NCBI GenBank assembly: GCA_958510825.1
Contig: OY294047.1
Span: forward strand, 37,545,747-37,609,746
Length of the DNA: 64,000 bases
From: Brachypterus glaber
Taxonomy: Eukaryota > Arthropoda > Insecta > Coleoptera > Kateretidae
Reading direction: 5' to 3'
The position numbers and the translations under genes were made by a program. The notes beneath the pieces are model-generated. The model saw nothing but the letters and a program-made list of their open reading frames with translations. It made no database searches and was not told where the DNA came from. Position 1 is the first letter of the stretch. Each line of letters begins with the position of its first letter. Positions 56,592-64,000 of this stretch are shown here, one piece after another.

Positions 56592-58245
56592 AATATATTT
56601 GATTTATTTAGTTACTTATGCTTAATATGCAGATAATTTATAATGAATTATAATAGGACATTCGTTATAGGATATCCATGTTTATGATGAATTGAATATA
56701 TAAATTAGTAATGTGTTATATTATGATGTGTAGCAATATTATTAATTTCTATGCATATTTTTTTCATGTATATTATAATATCAGAACCATTAATAATGAC
56801 GATATAAATAAATGTTTAATAATAACTGACCTCATGTTTTATAATGTGCTTCATTTAAATATATTACTTATAGTAACTTAGCTAAGAATATAAATGACAG
56901 GTTAAGGAAAAAAATACACATACAACACAAATAAATTATAATATAATATATGCAGCTTTTATTATATAATACTAAATATTTATTTTATAATATAGGTATT
57001 ATTTGGTATTTTTAATATTTTGTTTTTAGAGGCCAATTTTTTAGGTCAGGTCACAGGGGGTCAAAGGGGGTACAAAGTTCCTGGCGACCCGGTGGCCTTC
57101 CTGTGCACAGCACTGGGTTTTTCCATATGGATTGAAAGGAAAGCTAAAATAAAAATCCTTTTTTTCTCCATTAATGGCGGGTATTTTTTCTTATTCTTTT
57201 TACTTCCAGATACAATATTTTTTTGATTTTTTTTTTAGTTAAAAGTCATAAGTCCGCCCCCTTTAACTTTTGAACGGCTTAATATATCAACTTGACATTT
57301 GGAACACGTAAATAACATAACCCAAATAATTTTTTGGTATATATTTTATATGCTTAGGGGGCACAATGGAGACAGAGGACAAGGGAAAACATGTTTTAAA
57401 TAAAAAGGGGGTCGTGTGAAACATCATCTTAAAGTTTATAAAATTCTCTATTCGACCATATAGGATTTAGGACTTTTGACACGTTGTGTATATAAATGTT
57501 TATATTTTTTTTAATTTAAAGCATACTTATTGGATTCCCCAATGGGCTCTTAGAAGTTTGTATTAAAATATCAAATTTTAGACAAAAAAAAATCAATTTA
57601 AATATAAAATATGACAAATATTCAAAAAATAGTTTTTTTTCTATTAAGGTGACCGTTAAAAGTTAGGTAGAATTTTTACTTCTTATCTTTTTACCCATAT
57701 TGCACAATAATATTATGTCAAGAGATTTTATAAAAAAAATAATTATTTTACAAGTTAAGGTAATTGGAAGTTCTTTAAAATTCTAGAGGAGGATGTTGAA
57801 AATAAAATGGTAAGATAGACATAGAATTTAATAAAAATTATATTAAAATATGTAAAGTTTCTTATTTCCGTTAAAATTGTCTTATGAAAGAAAAATATCT
57901 AAAATCCTTGTCCAAACTTTTGAAAAACGGTACAAACTAAGTATGTCTGTCTGCTTATTACTTTTTGCATTCAACTGTTTCTTATTGTTCGTTTGCAGAA
58001 TTGCAATATACGATTTGCAACGATTGACATAAATATATTGCAGTTTGAATTTTCTGCGAAAAACCCTGACCAACATTCGAACCCGGAACGAATAACACAA
58101 TAAATCATAGCACAAGCGTAGATAGATAGAATATAACCCTTTTTCTTTTGGTCTACTGATAGTACAGGGACGTATTTAAAATTATTTAGTACACAGAATA
58201 TCGTAACTTAAGGTGAAAAAGGTCGAAAAAAATTCAATTTTTTTA
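56592..58245. other. Mostly unassigned
   Basis: 57045-57110 is GC-rich (GGTCACAGGGGGTCAAAGGG) and unassigned; 57247-57475 is a family D fragment. Remaining sequence AT-rich. Confidence 0.35.
57247..57475. repeat. Family D fragment
   Basis: One arm only: AAGTCCGCCCCCTTTAACTT, a GGGGGCACAATGG stretch and a GGGGGTCGTGTGAAACATC block correspond in order to one arm of the element at 25359. The opposite arm is missing. Confidence 0.55.
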
Positions 58246-58648
58246 ACCGACTTCCAAAAAGTTATCAATTCGAAGTGTGACTTTGTTTTACTTTGTTTAG
58301 GTATGTTTCTTCCCGCATAACTTTAGAACGAATAAACGGAATTCGATGAAACTTCTTGCAACTTAAAGAGGGCATTCATGAGGTGGTCCCGTTTTAATTT
58401 GACGCTCGGATAATACCGGGTAAGCCGGATAATTAAGATAAATCTAATAATTTTAACGCAATTTCACTTAAAAACTGGTTAATTTGGTTCTACTACCAAC
58501 CAAATTTATAGAGAAATATCGGATAACTCGGATAAGCCGGATAACTTATATAAGGTTATAATATAATAAGGCGTTATTTGATTATTACTTAACGCTTAAA
58601 GTTTAACAAGATTTTCTCTTATTTTTTAGAAATTTATTTTTAAGATAA

Positions 58649-58685
58649 TGACGTCACAACGCACTGTTAGTGCGTGGTGACGTCA
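58649..58685. repeat. Palindrome with paired CRE sites
   Basis: TGACGTCACAACGCACT and AGTGCGTGGTGACGTCA, 3-nt spacer; each arm bears a full TGACGTCA. Confidence 0.8.
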
Positions 58686-58801
58686 GCAGCTTGCCGAGAT
58701 GGAAGGACAATTATAATTTAGCTTAGATGACGTTACAAATCTGCAAGTTCTCTGTCTCTAAAAAGTAAAAAATAAAAACTTATCTCAAAAAAAAAAAATG
58801 A

Positions 58802-58983
58802 AACGACTTCTGTGTCTCTAAAAAGTAAAAAATAAAAAATACTTAAGTCGGTGCCAATTTCACAGCAAACAATAATAAAATAATAAAAAAATAAGTGTTG
58901 GTAATTAATTTAGGGAATAGTGAAATTGGCACCGACTTAAGTATTTTTTTATTTTTAACTTTTTAGAGACATAGAAGTCGGTT
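58802..58983. repeat. 62-bp inverted repeat
   Basis: 58802-58863 (AACGACTTCTGTGTCTCTAA ... GTGCCAATTTCAC) is the near-perfect inverse of 58920-58983, spacer 56 bp. The left arm start is also tandemly duplicated (TCTCTAAAAAGTAAAAAATA at 58755). Confidence 0.85.
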
Positions 58984-59330
58984 CATTTTTTTTGCGAAAA
59001 GTTTTTATTTGTTTTTTAATCTTTATGTCCTTAGTCTAACCCTGTCCTCAGCTATATAACCCTTTGACTTCTGTGTGCATCAAACTGATCAATTCTTGCG
59101 GTATAATTTTACGATAGTCATAAATTATCTCACAATATCTCGTATCTTCCATCTAGATACCTACCTGGAGGTTTTTATATTCGTCTACGTCAAACTGTTT
59201 TGCCGTCAATAAATATTTCTCTTCGCATTGCGTTGTCACGGTTATCTATGTTTTAAAGCGTGATGTCTAATTAAACATACTCAGTATACTTGAGTTCGGT
59301 TGCATCCAATTTTATTCCATTCTATCAGAG

Positions 59331-60000
59331 GTGATTCTAGGTCGAAAAATATGAAAAAAAAGTTCCTATAAAGGTTGGTCCGGAAATGATCCCTAAGGCT
59401 ACATCTGAAAATGAATGAATATTACTAGAACCCTATGACCCACTATAATGTTTTTTGAACATGGCTTATCATTGATTTTATGTAATTTTTATTTGGTAAT
59501 TTTCACCAGGGACATGCAAAATGGGGGGGGGTGATACTCATTATGTAACACCGTAGGGCCAACCGTTCTCTAGAAAGTTTGAGTTCTGAGCATCCAAAAT
59601 AGGAACTAAAAAACACGCCAATAAAATTTTTAATACTGCAGGGTGATTATACATTATAAACTACGAAAAAAAGTTCCCGTAACAAATATCCACAAATCGC
59701 CTTTAAGGGAGCTACGCGTAGCTACGGACCCTTAAAAAGTGTTATTCTTCAAGTCTGTAGTACCCTTAATACTGACTTTCTAACCTAGATGTATAGGAGC
59801 ATTTTTTCACAGTTTTTAATGTAGAATAATCCTGCAGTATTGAAATTTTTATTGGTGAATTTTTTACTTCATACTTTGGATGCTCATAACGTGAAATTAC
59901 AGCTTTAATTGAAATTTTCTCGAAAACGGTTGGCCCTACGGTGTTACATAAAAAGTCCCTTTTTATGTATTTTTAACTAAAGAATCCCATTTCCTAAAGA
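59331..60000. repeat. Repeat family Y, copy 4
   Basis: AGGTGATTCTAGGTCGAAAA, AAAGGTTGGTCCGGAAATGA, two inverted GGGCCAACCGTT/AACGGTTGGCCC segments (59570, 59928) and AAGGGAGCTACG. Composite of at least two inverted segments. Confidence 0.6.
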
Positions 60001-60629
60001 AAATGACAAAAAATCTATGGAAAAAAAAGTCTATAGGCAAAAAAGTAAAAATTTGATTACATTAGAAGAAAAAATAATTTTGGCTCCTGACTTCTTAATA
60101 TTTGACATAAGAAAATCAATTTTACTTTTAAAACTTTACTTTAAATTGATGCACGGGCTTCAGGTCATATGCCAAGCTTTGTTCTAACTGCCATTTCAAT
60201 TGTTATTTATATATTAAGGGAGTAATCTGGTTGGTTTAGTCCCGCAGCATGAATGATTCCCGAGCGAATCGAAGCGCAGCTACAACAAATTTTGAAAAGT
60301 TTAGAAAAAAGTAATAAAATATGGATTTTGATGTAATAATGCTGCAGCCTATAGAAACTGGCAGCAGAGACTATTTTAATTTTATTGCCATCCAAATATC
60401 AAGTTGAAATTGTTATTAATGATTTTTATGTTTACCTAATAGTTCCTATATTATCTATTCTTATAGTTGTGCAAAAAATTACTTAATTCATCATGTTTTA
60501 GTATGTGAGCCACAGTTTGATCCCTTCCCATAATTTTCCACAGGACTTTCCATAAGATAAGAAAATAATACACTGCCCAGTAAAAGAGCTTACCCATTTC
60601 TCACCTCTGCGCGTAAAATGGATTTTTTA

Positions 60630-61150
60630 TTATTATTCAAAAATCCCAATACATCAATTTTTAAGAAAATTTCACCTCCAGCCCCTTAGGGGGTAGAGTA
60701 AGATTTTTTTTATTATCAGATTCACTTTCAGCAACCTCAAAAACCCCAATATACCAATTTTCACGAAAACTACCCCCCACCCCTCAAGGGGTGGAGAGAT
60801 TTTTTTCATTATCAGATTCACTTTCAGAAACCTCAAAAACCCTGATATACCAATTTTCACAAAAACTACCCCGCCCCTCAGGGTCATATTCGACCCCAAA
60901 AACCCCTATATACTAATTTTGACTAAAATATTGTAAACATTTAAAAATATTTACTTTAAGCACTTTCACTCTATCTAGAAATTATCAAATTTTTGTAAAA
61001 AAATGTATTTTTTCCAGCACCCCAATGTTCACCAAAAACAATCCTGAGCGAGAATTTTTGATTTTTGATAACATACCTGTTTGAAAAATTTCAAGTCTCT
61101 AGGTTAAAGCGTTCTTAAGTTACAAAACGACCGATCTACAAAAAATTGCT
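60630..61150. repeat. Repeat with 96-bp subunits
   Basis: CAGATTCACTTTCAG, AACCTCAAAAACCC, ATACCAATTTTCAC, AAAACTACCCC and CCCCTCA.GGG recur with 96-bp spacing from about 60640 to 60930 (two full, two partial units). Downstream CACCAAAAACAATCCTGAGC and TTTCAAGTCTCTAGGTTAAA match motifs at 2225-2350. Known style of insect interspersed repeat; class unknown. Confidence 0.7.
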
Positions 61151-61971
61151 TGAAATGGATTTATATCGAGATAAAAGGTCATAAAACGCAAAATTAGGCA
61201 AAAAATTGCAAATTTTTTCACGAATACAAGGCTTTCCGAAATTTTGAAAATTTTCAAAATAGGAAAGCAATACGTATTAAGATTGTTAGATACATTTTTC
61301 ACTGAATGAAAAAATTTATAATTAATTACAGGTACTCTTAGCACTTATTTCAAAACTTCATTATCACATAATCCTTCACAATATTTGCAGGTATAAGAAT
61401 ATAATAGCCTGACATTTCTAAACTTATTACAATTTTTTATGCATTTATTTTTACACTGGATACTAGACAGTAATTAATTATCTTACACCTTACAACTTGT
61501 TTTATTCGGTTTTTTTTTGTTCGTTTTAACACCGTAACCGTTTTCATCATATTATTTTATTTTACACAGTTCAGCAAACTTTTACTTAAATACATTTGTA
61601 TTGGTTTCTTAATCTTATCATAAGACTTTGTATTTTCTTCTGGTTTTGAGAATTAATTAATTAATATACTATTATATTATTATATGTTTGAAGCTATGTT
61701 GTTCTTGTAATAAAAATAAAGAAGTTTTCGTGGGATGTAGGAGGGCGGTTTCGATTGTTTTTTTCGACTTTTTTCCATTTTAACTGTATTTTGATCAAAA
61801 GATGAAGGAAAAATATACTGGACTGGATTGACTATTTCGAAAATAATTAGCTTGCAGAATTTGTTGAACATGGTAACCATATTAACCCAAAAAAACAAAA
61901 CAAAATCTAACTTAAAAGGATTTCTTCTTTCATTTTTCCATGATGATACACTAAGAATTCGTTACCTTAAG
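61151..61971. other. Nothing identified
   Basis: AT-rich, no paired repeat or supported frame. Confidence 0.4.
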
Positions 61972-62085
61972 GCTTATCCAGAAGCTTGCATAAGAACATA
62001 AAACATAAGAATGCGATGCGGTGATTGGCTAACAAGATACATGGCAATCAAGCCAATCACGGCATTGCATTTTTATGTACTATTT
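61972..62085. mobile_element. Foldback family Z, copy 2
   Basis: Left arm nearly identical to 36161 (CTTATCCAGAAGCTTGCATA, ATGCGATGCGGTGATTGGC); right arm CAATCACGGCATTGCAT then lost. The truncation point lies just before the LINE fragment at 62115. Confidence 0.65.
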
Positions 62086-62114
62086 AATTATTTAATTTTG
62101 AAACTATAAAAACA

Positions 62115-62699
62115 GTTTACTATTCAAATTTTCAGTCTATTTTAAAATATGGCATTATTTTTTGGGGTCAGAGTACGAACGTAGATGACGTATTTAAGGT
62201 TCAAAAGCGGACACTTCGCACAATTTTAAATTTAGGTTACAATGTCGAGGTTATTTTAGAAGTAATGGATTACTGACATTGACTGGTTTGTATATCTATG
62301 AGCTTCTGATGTTTTCCTTTAAGAATAGGCATTTATTTCAACATCTAAGGCCCTCTAGCAGTAGAAACCTTAATTTTAAGATACCACGGCATAGGTTGGC
62401 ACAATTTGAAAAAGGTTGTCTATTCTCCTGTGTATCTGTGTTTAATAAACTACCAGACAATATAAAGTCAATTTTAAATTTAAGAGCCTTTAAAAGGCAG
62501 ATTTTAGATTTTTTAATTAATATAGAGCCATATTCAATGGCAGAATATTTAAATTATATTATCACAAACTAATGTGTATTCTTTTTATTCTTTTTATTTT
62601 GACTAGTTTCGTTTTCATGTTGGTTGTACTATATTATTGTATGATTGATATAATTTATGAAATAAAGATATTTATTATCTATTATTATTATTATTATTA
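62115..62699 (+). pseudogene. LINE 3' end with frameshift
   Basis: 62135-62255 reads SILKYGIIFWGQSTN...VFKVQKRTLRTILNLGY, then one frameshift leads into 62253-62572: RGYFRSNGLLTLTGLYIYE...KIPRHRLAQFEKGCLFSCVS...FNKLPDNIKSI...FKRQILDFLI...YSMAEYLN. This is the characteristic C-terminal region of Jockey-like LINE proteins (YGIIFWG, vQKRalRti, NkLP..Ik, FKr.lk.fLl). AATAAAG near 62660 and an (ATT)n tail end it. 5'-truncated and inactive. Confidence 0.8.
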
Positions 62700-62865
62700 A
62701 CACTCCAAAATGACCCCCACCCCACTTTTTACGTAATAAGTGAACTTTCCCTTAGTAAATACCAAACGATTTTCCATGGAAAGTCCAAACCAAAATTTGG
62801 TAAACATTAACTGGTTGTTACAGTAATACTTAACGTTGTTATAGTTCTGGTAACTGTAACAACTA

Positions 62866-63872
62866 CACCTTTTCAAGTTGTAAATAGGAAAGTGTAAATT
62901 GATATTCAGAATTTCAAGTTAAATTTCAGAAAGTATAAATTGTAATTCAGATTTGCAAGTTATATTTCAGAAAGTGTAAATTGTAATTTAGATTTTCAAC
63001 TTATATTTCAGAAAGTGTAAATTGTAATTCAGATTTGCAATTTATATTTCAGAAAGTATAAATTAAATTTCAGAAAGTGTAAATTATATTTCAGAAAGCG
63101 TAAGTTGAAATTCAGAAAGTGTAAATTATATTTCCGAAACTATAACTTTATATTATTATTACAGAGTAAATTGTATTTTAGAAAGTGTAAATTAAATTTC
63201 AGAAATATTTATCTATCGAGAAACTTCAAACGCAGCCGCTATTGCATTAAATGATATGGCAGTGGGACGTTAAGGGATTTTTTATTTGTTAATTTATAAT
63301 TTATATGTATGTAATATAATGAAGTGACCTAGCCATTTAGAAATTAATTTGGTTAAATGTTTAATTTTATGTAAAAAATACATTTTTTTATTTTAATTTA
63401 TTGCTGTTCGATATTTAATATGTATATATATGTATAATACACAACTGCTACTTTTTTTAAATTTTGTTAAATAAAATAATACGTTCCGAAATAAACATTA
63501 TGATTTCTGATTTACATTTGTAATTTTACCGTTTCCTAAAATTAATTTACACTTTCTAAAAATTGAATTTACAGATCCAAATTTAAATAAAATAACACAT
63601 TCTGAAAATTAATTTCTACTTTCTGAAATATAATTTACACTTTCTGAATTTCAATTTACGCTTTCTGAAATATATATTACAAATCTGAATTTCAATTTAT
63701 ACTTTCTGAAATATAACTTGCAAATCTGAATTACAATTTACACTTTCTAAAATATAATTTAAAAATCTGAATTACAAGTTATACTTTCTGAAATTTATTT
63801 TAAAAATCTGAATAACAAATTACACTGTCTGAAATTGATATCACACTTTCTGATTTACAACTTGAAAAGGTG
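62866..63872. mobile_element. M4 foldback MITE, copy 2
   Basis: Same termini, TA duplication (62864-62865, 63873-63874) and 21/42-bp inverted arrays as the copy at 31152, but 1007 bp long, with extra interior sequence including TCGAGAAACTTCAAACGC near 63218. Confidence 0.85.
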
Positions 63873-64000
63873 TAGTGGATGTTCCATGCAAAAAGGTTTA
63901 CTATTTACTACGGTAACGTATTCTCAGTGTAAAGAATTTTATAGAATAAATTATTTTATACGATTTCATAATATTTAAATTTGTTGATCAGTGTAAAAAT

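Larger units (their letters stand above)
58246..58995. mobile_element. AACCGACTTC-ended element with internal hairpin
   Basis: AACCGACTTCCAAAAAGTTA at left and GAAGTCGGTT at right, ~740 bp. AACCGACTTC...AAAGTTATCAATTCGA is a motif common in insect repeats. Contains the hairpins at 58649 and 58802. Confidence 0.55.

Noticed and set aside
60672..60899. 75-codon minus-strand frame with internal repeats
   Set aside because: The VVFVKIGI(S/L)GFLR(F/L)LKVNLI repeat simply reflects the 96-bp DNA repeat.

Overview
The window is animal, almost certainly insect, nuclear DNA: very AT-rich, with no dense coding and no bacterial-style operons. It carries one confidently recognisable host gene segment, the first coding exon of the Hox gene Deformed (Dfd), on the minus strand at 27579-28284. 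The protein start, the DPKFPP block, the acidic stretch and the YPWM hexapeptide are all visible. Similarity (from memory) to beetle Dfd and the long AT-rich introns make a beetle with a large genome the best guess; the species is not determined.

Layout. Positions 27578 down to 1 lie inside the first Dfd intron: the splice donor is at 27573-27578 and no homeobox exon appears below it, so the intron exceeds 27.5 kb. Positions 28285 to 64000 are the 5' side of Dfd, which in a canonical cluster faces Scr. The first ~700 bp upstream look like a promoter-proximal region, with a perfect HOX/EXD-type site, a CRE palindrome, an E-box and a possible initiator. Neither the second Dfd exon, nor Scr, nor a miR-10 precursor could be found.

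Most of the remaining sequence that can be interpreted is mobile DNA. Two nonautonomous hAT elements have 8-bp target duplications (13162-14029 and 30929-32616). A pogo-derived element ends 151 bp from the Dfd splice donor. Several families of TA-flanked, palindromic MITEs occur, many in two copies on opposite sides of Dfd. Three copies of a tRNA-derived SINE are present, along with truncated LINE 3' ends (62115-62699, 9400-9860, 44310-44690, and two 3'-UTR tails), a possible Penelope-type hairpin, and several unclassified repeat families. Some elements have internal minisatellites: 21/42 bp, 49 bp, 10 bp, and a 125-bp array grown inside a dispersed repeat.

No CRISPR array or independent tRNA/rRNA gene was seen. 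The main biological message is a Hox locus with an intron of more than 27 kb and flanks heavily colonised by foldback transposons. The coordinates of repeat ends were read by eye. Those with TIR plus target duplication should be accurate to a base or two; the others are approximate.
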